A stretch of DNA of 64,000 bases from Gonatopus flavifemur (taxonomy: Eukaryota > Arthropoda > Insecta > Hymenoptera > Dryinidae), in assembly GCA_018340375.1 (NCBI GenBank), contig JAFFJZ010000013.1, positions 6,984,501 through 7,048,500 on the forward strand. Direction: 5' to 3'. The position numbers were made by a program, and so were the translations under genes. Below, in pieces: positions 43,670 to 55,375 of this stretch. The notes beneath the pieces are model-generated. The model was not told the origin of the DNA. It made no database searches and worked only from the letters and a program-made list of their open reading frames with translations. How positions within the stretch are numbered: the first letter of the stretch is position 1; each line of letters opens with the position of its first letter.

Positions 43670-43868
43670 GTGGCTTAGAGATGGTCGATACGTATCGGTA
43701 TTTTGAGAGAGGGAGAGGGTGGTGGGAAACTGGTCCCATGCGAGGATTCCAAATGATCATTCGAGATCATTCGAATGTCATCGGCTGGACAAAGGTGATG
43801 TTCAGTGGATTCATCGAACATACCTAGTAATTAACTCATAATAGTTAACTTCGGGTTCATTGGGGGAG
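43670..43868. other. Spacer between element A copy 2 and R1-like LINE
   Basis: GAGAGAGGGAGAGGG purine tract and a small palindrome (TGATCATTCGAGATCATTCGA). No gene. Confidence 0.3.
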
Positions 43869-43912
43869 AGTTTTTTTTTTCTTTTATAGAGGGGGAAATG
43901 CTTTATGCACCG

Positions 43913-46430
43913 TCAGGAAGCTGAATCGCTCTCCGGTGTGTGGGATTCCTGCTGTGGCTGGAGATGACAGTTGCCGATCACAGTATACCCACTGAAACCC
44001 TCTTTTGACAGGCATTTGACGCCCCCCTCCGGAACTGTTGAACGCATTACTTCGGGGGGGGGGGGGAAGCCCTGGATTTCGGGCCACGTTTCACGTGACC
44101 CCTCCGCCTCTCCTACTGGCTCTCGCATCGAGGACCCTCTCCTTCCGTCGCAGGACCGACTCCGCGAAGCAGACGACATTTGTCCATGCGTCCTGGAGAG
44201 TATAATGGACTCGGTGGTTCGTAGGAGTAGTTTTCTCCTGCAGGGTCGGGAGCCGCCGATATTGGCCATGACCCTGCTCAACAACGTGACTGTTTCAGCC
44301 GCCTTGTCCGCTCTCCTCCTTATTCCTCCCCAGAAGGTGAGCTGTGGATCTAGGCACACCCCCAGGTATTATACCGATGCCTTCGTTCGGACTGTCACCA
44401 GTCCTACCTGCATATCCCTGATCAGAGGGATATGCTTTTTGGTGAGGTGCACGATCTCGGTCTTCGCCAATGCCAGCTGCAATCTGTGGTCTTCCATCCA
44501 GGAACGGACGCGACGCATGGTCTGGTTGAGCAGCATCTGCGCCTGTTCGATGGAGCGTGCGATGATGACCGCACCGACGTCGTCCGCATACCCAACCAAA
44601 AACACCCTCTCCGGCAGCTCCATGCGGAGAATCCCTTCAGAGGTAGCGTCTCATATATCGGGTCCCAGTATAGAACCTTGAGCCGCTCCAGGGGTCAACT
44701 CTCTCTCCACCGGGCCAACCTCGGTCTCATACATTAGGGAGCGAGATCTCAGGTAGTCGTCGAGTAACCTCATGAGATATTCAGGCACTCGAAAGTCCCG
44801 CTCCAGCGCGCTTATAGCGTCGCTCCATCTGACCGAGTTGGAGGCGTTGCGCACATCCAACGTGACCAGCAGACAAACGGGGTGGGAGTAGTGATTTCCA
44901 CGCTCCGTGCCCCTGGCTGCCTCGACGACCTCCTAGATGGCGTGAACCGTCGACCTCCCTCTCCTAAAGCCATATCGACGTCCGACTGGCTCACCAACGC
45001 TAACCTAGCCAGTTTTCAGCGGGCAGAGAAGACCCCCCCTCGCAGGCAGGCGTTATACATGTCGAGCAAGAGCTTTGGATGGCTCTGCGTAACTGCCTTT
45101 AGCACCTCTGCTGGTAAGCCGTCCAGACTCGGGGCTTTTTCGTTCTTGAGCGAGCGCGCGGCAATCGCTAGCTCCACCCTCGTGAAGGAAGGAGTCTCTG
45201 AGTCTCTAGGTGTTAAAGGACGGCTTGGGCGCTCAGGGTGTTGGGGAAATAGGCCGACAACGATCTTCTTGACGGTCTCCGCGTTTTCGGGAGCACTGTT
45301 AGAGTATGTCCTCAATTTGCGGAGCACTATCCTATACCCCAACCCCCAAGGATCATCGTCAAGATCCTGTTAAAGCGCCTTCCAGCATCGAAGCTGGCTC
45401 TCATTTATGGCCCGGCGTAACCTTTTTCTCGCTGCTTGGTAAGCGGCGATTTTGGGGGCTGCGTCGCCTCGATCGCGGGGCCTCGAGCGCTGGGCAATGC
45501 GTCTGAGTCTAAGACTCCCGCTCCTCAGCGCCGCGATCTCGTTCGTCCACCAGTATGGTGGTCTCCTATTATTTCTTCTCCGACTCCTCGGCACTGCCTC
45601 CCGACAAAAGTGGTGGATGTGACGCATTGCAATATCTACCACTGCTCCTGCTCGTCCACGGGAGGGCAGCTCTTGTTGGATCCCGTCCGAAGCCAGCTGT
45701 CCACGTTCCAACGCCGGAAACATTCTCTCAGGGCACATCTTCGCGACGTTCCATCTGGGCGTTAGGTGGTCACGCGCGTCACGGGCTGGAGCTACATCCC
45801 GGATGTTGAATGTACTGTATTGGTGATCGCCGGCAGTGTAGTCCTCGATCACCCTCCAGCCCTTGACATGGCGCACCAGATCTTCCGTCGCGAGAGAGAT
45901 GTCCGAGATCGTCTGTCGATAGCCAGACCTCCAGGAGGTAAACGTTGTACTGGTGTTGAGCACTAACAGACCAGTTCTGGATGCCATGTCCATAACTCGT
46001 CCAGCCCGGGAATCTGGCCTGGCTCCGCCTCATTCGAGAGACCTGGCGTTGAAGTCTCCGGCTACTATTTTATGGCCCTCAATGTCCCGCACAGCATCTT
46101 CCAGGCTGTCAAGTCTCGCCTGGAAGTTTTGTATTGGCTCGTTGGGAGTGAAGTAGCAGCTCACGTATGTGACGTTCCTGCACTTCAGCCACACGAAGCC
46201 GCTGCCGGAACCATGGGAAGCGACATGGCAGTGTCGCGTGTCAGGGATCCAAATTGCCGCCGTGCCGAGTGCATCGGAGAACCATCCTGACCCTTCCCTG
46301 TCTCGATACTGTTCGCTTATAAGGACTATGTCAGCTTTTTTCTCGAGACAGATCTGGGCCAGGAGGTCATGAGCCACCCTACTCCTATTGAGGTTACACT
46401 GAAGAACGACCGCCATTTTGGATGTTGCTG
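43913..46430 (-). pseudogene. R1-like LINE ORF2: endonuclease and reverse transcriptase
   Basis: The endonuclease starts near MAVVLQCNLNRSRVAHDLLA (about 46417), with LISEQYR, IVAGDFNARS at about 46050 and, after a frame change, TAGDHQYSTF near 45820 (catalytic His; Ser of the usual SDH is Gly). RT pieces follow in several frames: LKNEKAPSLDGLPAEVLKAV (about 45150), then a deletion that removes the first catalytic Asp region, AAQGSILGPDI (about 44665; usually PQGS), FLVGYADDVGAV (about 44590, active site intact) and LTFWGGIRRRADKAAETV (about 44340). Not functional. Confidence 0.85.
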
Positions 46431-47867
46431 CCTTTCGCCTGGGCGAGGACCCTGCGGAAAACGTCACACTTCCCGGAACCCGCTTGATGAGTTCCGGGCT
46501 CCCCCGCCGCGGCGCAGAGGTAACAGACGGGATCTTCAGTACATCCCGCTGCCTTGTGGTCCTCTGCACCACACCGGGAGCAGATCTTGCTCCGGTCAGG
46601 CCCTTGGCAACCGGGGCTCTGATGGCCGTAACCAAGACACTTGTAGCATCTCGGTACGACCTCTCTTTCCCGGATCCTGCATTTGTTAATCCAGCCCACC
46701 CTGATCTTGCCAGTGGTCATCAGTCTCTTTGCGGCCGCTTGTTCAATCCTAACAAGGGCCCAGACTTGACCACGCATGATGGGCTCTGTTGGCGTGACCT
46801 ATAGGATCCCGCCATACTCTTGCAATTCATTCCGCAGTGCAGCCTCCACTTCCACCTCAGTGGAGCAAACGTCCAGGTCTCGAATCTTGAGGCTGGCTGT
46901 CGACCTCAGCTCCTGGACGCTGCCCACCTCCTGTGCTGCCTGCTTGAGCGCCTCCGAGAAAGACGCCCTGGCCTGGTCCGTCGCTTTTTTTATTTCAATG
47001 AGGACCTCACCGGTCCTTGTACGACGGACCGCGCTCACCTTGACCCCAGGCTCCTGCGGTCTCACAGCGTGGCGGACGGTGGACAGGACATCCGCGTACT
47101 CTTTCCCTCCTGCAGGTTTTACGGCGACTGCGTCCGGCTTCACGGTCCGCCGCCGTCGTTTCCGCTGGGGTCTCGTTGACGGAGCCTGCTTCGCCGGAGG
47201 CTGCGCGGAAGGGTCGGCCGTTGTTGGCCTATCCTCCTCCTCCTGTTGCTCCTCCTGCTCCTTCTCCCTCTTCTTTCCCTCCTTCGACTCGACCACTGTC
47301 CACTCCTCTTGTGGAGAAGTCACAGTGGATTTTCTCCTTCTGGGCATCCAGACTGGAGCTCTTGGGGGCTCCTGCAGCCCATCCAGCTCCTCCAACAGTC
47401 TTGGGATGCCATCCTTCACAGTTCGATAGACGTTGGGCCGATTCTGAATGGCATCTACCATGCCTTGGACGAGGCGACGCATTCCTTCCTGATTCGATGA
47501 TCAGCGTCCTAAGGGAAGCCAAATCATCTCCACTCTCACCCTCCTTTCCTATTCCTTCCCCATTGCTCCGTTCTCCATCACTTGGCGCAATGTCTACAAT
47601 GGAAACCGAGCGAGCCACCTCCATCGTACTACGGTCGCATGATAACGACGCTGCGGGGCCCGTTCGGACACACCTGTCTAGCGCCAGCCCTGGGTGGTCC
47701 GATCCCCCCTGGACGGTGATGGTTTCTTGCGTCTTCGTGCTGGCCATATTCAAATCGGTTCCAGAAGACCAGCCGTTGGTTAAGCGGCCGCCACCAACAT
47801 GGGGAAACGGACGCCGCCCGATGCGGAAACGGATGCACCCGGAATTTTCTGAGAGTGGCTCTTCCAC
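46394..47867 (-). pseudogene. R1-like LINE ORF1 (gag) with CCHC zinc knuckles
   Basis: The N-terminal frame (from about 47867) is low-complexity and charged. A frame change near 47480 leads into a basic region (RPQRKRRRRTVKP) and a conserved gag core (EVLIEIKKATDQARASFSEA, LRSTASLKIRDLD). An in-frame TAG at about 46799-46801 interrupts it. The same frame then gives CYKCLGYGHQSPGC, CSRCGAEDHKAAGC and a third CxxC...H...C, three knuckles that bind LINE RNA. It ends at 46394, overlapping the endonuclease frame by about 240 bases, as ORF1/ORF2 overlaps commonly do in this clade. Confidence 0.85.
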
Positions 47868-48175
47868 CCCCGATGCCGTTGGGGAGTTCCTTCCAACATC
47901 CGCCGCCGAGACCGTTGGCCAAGTGTCACCTGTAACCCTAGGCAGGGGCCCTTACGCGGTGCTACCATCCGGAGCCAGATGGACCGCGGTTTCTTAGAGA
48001 GGTGTTACTCCTCTATCCCTCCTCCTCCCTCATAACTTTCGAGATGGGGTCCCGGGCTTGGGACCGGTTCAAAGCGGAGTTATTTGGGGAGAGAGGCCTA
48101 ATCCGAAACCCCTTCATGTCTCTTGGAGATCCAGCTTGCCTGATGTATCAGTACAGGTATCTATCAACCTGTTAA

Positions 48176-48899
48176 GGGAGGAGTAAGGGTTCCAGTGTGA
48201 AAAAACACTTTTTTGTGATTTTTCATCTCAAATATCGATTGAGCAATTTTATTCAAACCTTCTATACATTATTGAGCATAGTCTTGACTATGTTTTGTAA
48301 ATTCTTCATGCAAAAATATGAAACCATCAGCCCGTGACAGAGCTTCCCCCAGGACGTCTTGAAAAAAAACACTTTGCGGTGTTTACTGTAACTCGGCCGG
48401 AAATCATCTGAAGATGAGAAATCATGAAAATTTGATCAAATTATGGTCAAATCTCCCCCCCCCCCCAACGTTCTCTGATTATTCTTTTTCCAATTTGAAA
48501 ATTCTTGGCGGCCATCTGAAGTGTGAACCGTTATTTTCGACTAAAATTTCCGCCAGTTTGTGGGTGGGAAACACCCTGATTGTACAAAAAAAATTTTCCA
48601 CTAAACGTAGGGGGAGGTATTTCATATGAAGAGAATGTGTACAAAGTTTGAAATGAATCGGTCGAGTAGTTTCCAAATGGCAGTGAACACCGCGAATTGT
48701 TTTTTTTCCAAGACGTCCTGGGGGAGGCTCTGTCACGGGCTAATGGTTTGATATTTTTGCATGAAAAATCTACGGAACATAGTCAAAACTATGCTCAATC
48801 ATGTATAGAAGGTTTGAATAAAATTGCTCAATCGATATTTGAGATTAAAAGTCACAAAAAAAGTGTTTTTTTTTTCACGCTGAAACCCTCACCCCTCCC
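48176..48899. mobile_element. MITE with about 200-bp inverted repeats, TTAA-type flank
   Basis: The left end GGGAGGAGTAAGGGTTCCAG and the right end (inverse) GGGAGGGGTGAGGGTTTCAG begin inverted repeats of about 200 bases (48176-48400 against 48680-48899, e.g. TATCGATTGAGCAATTTTAT and its complement). Flanks are TTAA (48172-48175) and ATAA (48900-48903), suggesting a TTAA target with one mutation. It abuts the 5' end of the R1-like LINE. Confidence 0.65.
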
Positions 48900-48909
48900 A
48901 TAACCAATT

Positions 48910-49170
48910 CCCACACAGCACAGAATATTGCAGTAATATCGTAGTAATATTATTTTGAGATATTGTGATATTGCAGGGAAATATTACTGCGACACTGCCG
49001 TAATATTCCATGTCCGGGCAGATTGATTGCAGTAATATTGCAGTGATATCGAAGGAATATTGTAATATTACATCAATATCACAGCAATATTTCAGTGATG
49101 TAACAGTAATATTTCACACCTGTCGATATCATATATTTTAGTAATACTGTGGCAATATTTCAAGGGGACA
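48910..49170 (+). repeat. AATATTGCAGTAATAT degenerate repeat
   Basis: About a dozen variants of GCAGTAATATT and its near-palindromic partner within 260 bases, spaced irregularly around 13-30. It can fold on itself. Probably a decayed MITE or satellite. No ORF. Confidence 0.55.
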
Positions 49171-49569
49171 CCAATTGCACGCCGTTGGGAATATAACATT
49201 ATATGGACTCGACAAACATTTCCCCGCTAAGAACTATCTGAACTGAATTCATGAATGTATCTGAAGTTGTCAGGGAATGATCGTTAATACTTTATTTGCG
49301 ATACGAAGCTCAAATTTCCAAATTCCAAAAAATTCTTTTCCAACGTCTGTGAGGAAGTTTGGAATCCAAAATTTGGATTCTGCACTGCGATGAAGTACTG
49401 AAGATTATTTTTTGAGAAGTTCATCTGGTGATACTAATACCAGGACCTCAGCCACTTTATTTACAACTAGCGCGTGGTTTTCATAACGTCAAACACCTAT
49501 TGACGAGTTTCCAGATGCAGTGAAGCTCACACGGGAAGATCGAAATTATTATTTTCTTTCAATACTGGA
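49171..49569. other. Non-coding spacer
   Basis: No gene or repeat recognised. Confidence 0.3.
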
Positions 49570-50020
49570 GCCCAGAATTTGATTCAGCACCCTCGAAAAC
49601 GTCTAGAACCCCTGTTTCATATAAATCTGTACATGAATGCGAAATGGAGTAGATTCACATCCACCATGTCGGATCCGCCATCTGGAATTCGTTTTCCGAA
49701 GTCAATTCCTTACCCTCTGAAACCCCTACGACCCATATTCCATGTGAATCTGCCCACATATGCGGAATTCACTGAATTCACGTCCGCCATGTTGAATCCG
49801 CTATCATGAGTTCGGGATTTGGCGTCAGATTCGAATTCCTCGCCCTCGAAAACCCCTGGGACCCATGTTTCATATAAATCTGGTCACGAATGTGAAATTG
49901 ACTGAATTCACGTCGGCCATCTTGCATCCGCATTTTGAATTCGAGATTTGACTCCAGATTCGGTTTTAGCACCCTCGAAAACCCCTAGGACCCATGTTTC
50001 ATAAAAACTCATCGATTCAA
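49570..50020 (+). repeat. About 130-bp tandem repeat, 3.4 copies
   Basis: AAACCCCTRGGACCCATGTT recurs at about 49719, 49847 and 49979, with a first copy near 49600. Each unit also carries GAATTCACGTCCGCCATGTT. The CGCCATGTTGAATCCGC phrase is the complement of the AATATGGCGGA family at 19.4 kb. Confidence 0.75.
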
Positions 50021-50123
50021 GTCAAGATAACGAATATTCAAAGACCGCGGAGACATACCCTATATATACAGGGTGTCCCATTTTAATCTAATTGATAGAT
50101 TGAAATGAGATACCCTGTATATA

Positions 50124-51955
50124 CAGGGCGTCCCATTTGAAACAGGACAGCTGAATAACTCTTCAGGGAATGGAGGGGGAAAAAAATTGTTCAGATAAAA
50201 GTTCTAGGGTTCGAAGGGGGCCATAAGATGGTGACCTTGAATTTGACCTTGAGGTCAATTTTGAGCATAATTGATGGTCAAAGTATGTTTTTTCAAATGG
50301 AAAACTCTACGTTCGACCTCGGAAATGGAAAGAGCGGGAAATTTTACGTCCGAATATGTTAACATATCAGGTCATTTAGAGGTCATTTGAAAGTCAAAAA
50401 ACCATTTTCTATGGATTTTCACGGAAAAGCCTCAAACGAGTTGTTTCTCTGACCAAAGTTATCAAAGTTAAAGTGAAACCCCACGTTTCGACCTTCAATT
50501 CGACCTTGAGAACGATAATGAATGCCAAATTTGAAACAATAATTAAAAAATCATTCATTTTTCCAGTTCGTCGTTTTATAATTACAGATGGCACAAATCC
50601 GTTGACGGGTGAGACACACTGATTGCAGGAGATGTTCGAATTGACCGCCATTTACTTCAATACATAACTCCAGCCGGCGTCGAAAGTTTCCAAGAACAGA
50701 CTGAAAAACTTCTGCACGAATATTCGCAATTGCGTATCTGATGCGTTGTTGTAGATCCACAGGTGTTGTTGGTCGGTTGTTTTAAACGTCATTTTTTACG
50801 TAACCCCACAAATAAAAATCTAGAGGGGTGAGATCAGGAGATCTTGCCGGCCACAGTACAAACTCACCTCGACCAATCCAACGATTGGGGAAAAGGATAT
50901 TTAGATAATCCCTCACACATCGAGCAAAGTGTGGTGGTGCACCGTCTTGCTGATACCACATCCTCTGCCTAGTTGCTAATGTCACATCTTCCATGAGAAC
51001 TGGTAATTCATTCTGTAAAAACTGTAGATAATTAGGACCGTTAACAGTTCCATCAAAAAAATACGGCCCAATAACTTGATTGTCTAGAATTCCACACCAA
51101 ACATTTATACTCCACCGATGCTGATGATCAACTTGTTGAGTCCAGTGCGGGTTTTGCGCTGACCAATAGTGGCTATTGTGACAATTCAACAAGCCAGTAC
51201 TTTGAAACGTTGATTCATCACTGAAAAGAACATATCGAAAGAAATCGGGCGCTTCGTTCAACCTCTGTAAAGCCCAATGGCAAAAGTTAACCCGATTCTG
51301 CATATCTTGTTGAGATAATTCTTGGGTCAGTGTGATGTGGTACGGATGATATTGAGCAGCTTGTAGAATTCTGTGTGCCAAACCGCTCTCTGTACAATCG
51401 TGACGCTCTTTGATACACTCCGCGACACTCACTCAAGATCATTAAAATATCAACACATTCGTTAGGTGAATAAACCATTTTGAACACGCACTTACACCGT
51501 AAACGATGAAAACTTCTTGATGATCATTTTCGTACTGATATGAAGAATAAACTCTGAAGGTTAGTACTGTTTACTTTCAATTCAAGGTCGAAACGTGGGG
51601 TTTCACTTTAACTTTAATAACTTTGGTCAGAGAAACAACTCGTTTGAGGCTTTTCCGTGAAAATCCATAGAAAATGTTTTTTTGACCTTGAAATGACCTC
51701 TAAATGACTCGAAATGTTAACATATTCGGACGTAAAATTTTCCGCTCTTCCCATTTCTGAGGTCGAACGTAGGGTTTTTCATTTGAAAAAACATACTTTG
51801 ACCATCAATTATGCTCAAAATTGACCTCAAGGTCAAATTCAAGGTCACCATCTTATGGCCCCCTTCGAACCCTACAACTTTTATCCGAACTATTTTTCTC
51901 CCCCTTCATTCCCTGAAGAGTTATTCAGCTGTCCTGTTTTGAATGGGACGCCCTG
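50124..51955 (-). mobile_element. DD41D Tc1/mariner-superfamily transposon, 1.83 kb, inactive
   Basis: TIRs CAGGGCGTCCCATTTGAAAC and (inverse) CAGGGCGTCCCATTCAAAAC extend beyond 60 bases (AGCTGAATAACTCTTCAGGG). TA flanks both (50122-50123, 51956-51957). Longer sub-terminal inverted blocks (GACCTTGAGGTCAATTTTGA, GTGAAACCCCACGTTTCGAC) extend the symmetry to about 450 bases per side. A related end sits immediately to the left (50070-50110). Confidence 0.9.
50551..51478 (-). pseudogene. DD41D transposase, deleted and with nonsense codon
   Basis: The N-terminus MVYSPNECVDILMILSECRG (from 51478) is a DUF4817-type helix-turn-helix. A deletion at about 51370 removes the second DNA-binding part and shifts the frame. 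The catalytic part then reads YVLFSDESTF (first Asp), MWYQQDGAPPHFARCVRDYL (second) and WPARSPDLTPLDFYLWGYVK (third), with 41 residues between the second and third Asp, i.e. DD41D. A TAA at 50782-50784 replaces the Tyr expected after KNDV, and the same frame continues RPTTPVDLQQRIRYAIANI. From memory, DD41D transposases of the rosa type are known from insects. Confidence 0.85.
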
Positions 51956-51964
51956 TATACAGCG

Positions 51965-52126
51965 GAGAGAATTTTGGATGGGAGCCGAATCAACAAAAAA
52001 CCAAATCAACGAAACCGTTAGTTGGAAAGAATAAGACATCATACATTATACATCTCTCCCTTTTCAACCAATGGTTTCGTTGATTTGTCCTCTCGTTGAT
52101 TTGGCCCCCATCCAAAATTTTCTCTG
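51965..52126. repeat. Hairpin MITE of about 162 bp
   Basis: GAGAATTTTGGATGGGAGCC...AAATCAACGAAACCGTTAGTTG pairs with CAACCAATGGTTTCGTTGAT...CCCATCCAAAATTTTCTC. Arms of about 70 bases, 20-base loop. Placed directly beside the DD41D element. Confidence 0.65.
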
Positions 52127-53675
52127 AGATCACCTATTTTTTCAGGGAAAAATAGAAAAAAAATAGGAGGACTCATCCGATTGCAATAAAAAAACTGGTC
52201 CTTGGGGAAGGGCTTGAAGAAGGTCCTTTATAAATTTCATCCAATTTGCTCCACTCGGTCCAGAGTTATCCCTGGTACAGACAGACAGACAGACATACAG
52301 ACAACTCCACGGATTATCAATCAGTATTGCATGAAATGAAAAACTATCCAACTTCGAATTGGATTACTCAAATATTTTAGAAGACACGGTCAGAGCGTAC
52401 GATAGCGGGTGCAATAGGCACTTCGTCCTGGGATACTACGTGAACCGATGAGTGCCTAACAAACTGGATAGAATCAATTCAATAGAATCAGAATATCTCT
52501 TCGTACACATTTTCAAAATTTATTGAAGACCTGCTGTACACAGCGTTATTTTGATTTTATTAAAAAATTTTTTGAATGTTATACACAAAATAGCTAGCGT
52601 CTCGGCCCTAGCATCCCTCTAAGTGAATTGTTCATGTGAGCTTTCTAGAGTATTCTTCACAAGTTCTAGAATATCGCTCTGTAAAGTATTTCTTTGCAGC
52701 CGTATTAGTATTCAACGATTGAGGCATAGAACAATATTCTGAGAATGAATTGGAATCTATTCGAACAATCTCGGATGAACAATTTGGTTAACATCAGGCT
52801 GCTATAGCACCCTCACTATAGCATCCTCTTCAAGAAATACGAGCAGCAGTGTTCCTAGACAAATGTAATTTGGAACTTGAAGAAAAACGAAACATTGTGA
52901 TCGAGCAGATACCAGTGCCATGAGAGCAGCTGATTATTTTTTTGGAGATTTCGCAAAGGGGTTGAACAGGGAAGTGCCTCAACTGGGAATTCTAACGAAA
53001 TTGATCAATGATGCATTTCTTTGAAATAGAATGACCAATCAAAAAGAGAAAAATTCCCGGTTGTCACAATCCTGGTGGAATATAATAGATATTTCGATGT
53101 GGCTCCGTTTGATTGGTGAAGAATAAAGGTACAAGATATTTTAATTGTATTTCACCCGTTTCAGAAAACCTCACAGACAAAATCAGCTGATCTCATGACA
53201 CTAGTATCGTCTCGAAGTCTGGTAATTTATATAACAACTGTAACTTTTGTGGGTTTCAAGGAATATGAAATTTTTTTGCATTGAAGTATGAATTTGTCTG
53301 TATAGATTATATTGATTTGCTTGATTCCTGAGAAATGAACTGAATAACTTCGTGTCAGGTGTCAAATGAAAAGATACGGAAGTGGAAGAGAATTTTGTCT
53401 TGAACTTCACCCCATGTATACGTGCTTTCATCTCCGCTTCGTATATATAGGGAGATAATTTTTGTATTCCTAATGTAACGAGTTTATCTCAAACGCGCTC
53501 CCAAATTACAATGATTCCCAATTTCCTACAGTTTCGATTGATTCTTTCTTTGAGAGCGTGGTTGAAAAGACGTCGTTCGCAATTGTGCATTCGTGAACCT
53601 TTGACCGGAATGTAATTTGCTGAGGTTGGATAATTTTGTGCAAGACAGTTCTCTTTAGGCTTCGGAATGTTGAAC
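52127..53675. other. Non-coding stretch
   Basis: A CAGACAGACAGACATACAGACA tract at about 52280-52301 with a repeat-like context (CACTCGGTCCAGAGTTATCC). Elsewhere only short frames, e.g. RAAVFLDKCNLELEEKRNIV near 52840, not recognised. 53489-53675 may be frameshifted remains of the neighbouring transposase. Confidence 0.35.
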
Positions 53676-54026
53676 TCATTTTGAAATTTCTTGGTATTTG
53701 ACATGCTTCAAGATTCTCAAAACAGTAGTCTGGGGTATACCAGTTATTCGTGCCAACGATCCGCTACTAACATGAGGGTCCAAGTGAATAAGTCCCAATA
53801 TGGTGAGTGCACGGATATCATTCTCATCGTACCGGTGATGTCTCAGATCTCGCTGCAATACTCCTCGTCGAGCCCTCAATTCGAGTCGACGGATGGTCGT
53901 GGGGTGTGCGATGCAGCGATGAGGATACCGATCCCGGTACACTCTTGCGGCTTCGTTGTAATCATTGTGACATGAGCCAAACACAAGCATCATGTCAATA
54001 ATTTCAGAGGGTGGATAGTGATTCAT
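53676..54026 (-). pseudogene. DUF4817-type transposase, N-terminal fragment
   Basis: From ATG 54026: MNHYPPSEIIDMMLVFGSCH, then YNEAARVYRDRYPHRCIAHP, RRLELRARRG and VSSGSLARITGIPQTTVLRI, i.e. two helix-turn-helix regions as in the N-terminal half of the transposase family at 50551-51478, but clearly another lineage. It stops at YQEISK (53676), and the catalytic half is absent or unrecognisable downstream. No terminal repeats were assigned. Confidence 0.75.
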
Positions 54027-54454
54027 TCCTATGATTGAATCGAATGGAATAAATTGATAAATGTAGATGATTGAATATGTAAAGGAGGAGAACGATTGTG
54101 ATGGTCTCAGTTCAGAACCAGTGTTCAAATGATCGCGTATTTCCGTAATCATCCACATAACCAACCATAATAAACAGAAATTCGATGTTTCTGTTTGTTG
54201 ATGTATTCTTGTTCATCGCTTTTCTCCGGAGATCGGGACTGATTCCAATGCAGACGAGAGTTAATTTCATTTGAAAAAAAACGTCAACATAAACAAACGG
54301 GAACACTGAATCTCTGCTTATTATGGGTGGCAGTAATGTGTACGACTTATTACAATTATTGCGTTCCAAATCGAATATGATTCAATAAGGGTCACAAATG
54401 AGTATCGACTCTCAAAAATTGTTGAAAGGTTGCTGGAAACATCGGAAGTGCACT
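54027..54454. other. Non-coding spacer
   Basis: Only short frames. No gene or repeat recognised. Confidence 0.3.
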
Positions 54455-54713
54455 GGGACAAAATTGGAAAAACCAGCTTCCCAAAATTGCCGTGAATAGT
54501 GCTCCCAACATACTTGCATATCTGTTCTTCTACTTTGGGTAGTCAGATCTCCCAAGATGAAAAAACAGCAACTTCAGCCAATTTCAGCTGATGAGATATT
54601 TCCTCATCTTGGGGGATCTGACCACCCAAAGTGGAAGAACAGATACACCAATACGTTGGGAGCACTATTCACGGCAATTTTGGAGAGCTGGTCTTCCCAA
54701 TTTTTTTCCAGTT
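54455..54713. repeat. Hairpin MITE of about 260 bp
   Basis: GACAAAATTGGAAAAACCAG and GTGAATAGTGCTCCCAAC pair with GTTGGGAGCACTATTCAC and CTGGTCTTCCCAATTTTTTT; the inner part (GATCTCCCAAGATGA / TCATCTTGGGGGATC) also pairs. Arms about 105 bases, loop about 45. Confidence 0.7.
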
Positions 54714-54959
54714 TATTGACCATCCCACATAAAATCGATTAGGATGCACATTCGAACGGATACAAAAATCCTCCGAGCTTCCAGAGGATTTATCAAAGAG
54801 AGTTACACTGTGGGAAATTTCTTTGTAGATTCAACAAAAAAATTCGGAAGTTTTTTCGTAAATGAGGGAGGACATGATCGATCGCATCCGCACTGTTTGT
54901 GCCAACATACCAGGATTATGTATCCAGGCAGAGGAGGGTAACTTCGAGCAATTATTGTA

Positions 54960-55375
54960 ACAGCATCAAGCACCCCTCATGTGAGAGGCAAGGGGACTCA
55001 CGATAATCAAGCACTCCGGAAGGAACAGAGAACTACCACGTCCACGTCATTGTTCCTGGGGAGCGTTGAGGGTAGTTCATCAACAACTTCGACGGTCCAT
55101 ACCTTGCACCCCAATGGGTGGAAAGGGGTCCATGACCAGTGTTTCGTGAAGGGTTTGAAACCAGCTTCCCCATGCCATGATAAAAAAGTCGTGGTCCTTT
55201 TTGAAAAAACCATCTTGACCCCTGAATGACCTTCAAAATGACCTCTGAAGGTTTTATCAAGGTCAGCATCATACTTCCCCCTTGGAACCTTGAACTTTTT
55301 ATCTAATACATGTTTTTCCATCTCCACTAGTTTCCGAGATATTTGACTATATCACTTCAAATGGACCACCCTGTA
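54960..55375 (-). repeat. Solo end of a DD41D-related element plus dispersed motif
   Basis: Read on the minus strand from 55375: TACAGGGTGGTCCATTTGAA, then GTTCCAAGGGGGAAGTATGA and a GACCTTGATAAAACC block. This is the same order of sub-terminal features as the left end at 50124 (GGTTCGAAGGGGGCCATAAG, GACCTTGAATTTGACC). The opposite end and the transposase are missing. The adjoining 54981-55050 carries the GTGAGAGGCAAGGGGACTCA motif and CCACGTCCACGTCATTGTTC, shared with 58760-58830 and 63160-63240. Confidence 0.5.

Larger units (their letters stand above)
43869..48170 (-). mobile_element. R1-clade-like LINE, minus strand, broken
   Basis: On the minus strand the order is 5' UTR (about 48170-48000), gag-like ORF1 with three zinc knuckles, endonuclease, reverse transcriptase, then a 3' end with an A-rich tail (T run at about 43870-43882 on the plus strand). 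It is far more GC-rich than everything around it, as R1-type elements often are. Stops, frameshifts and a deletion in the RT show it is inactive. Confidence 0.85.

Noticed and set aside
44882..47997. Long plus-strand frames opposite the R1-like LINE
   Set aside because: Antisense shadows of GC-rich coding sequence; all domain matches are on the minus strand.
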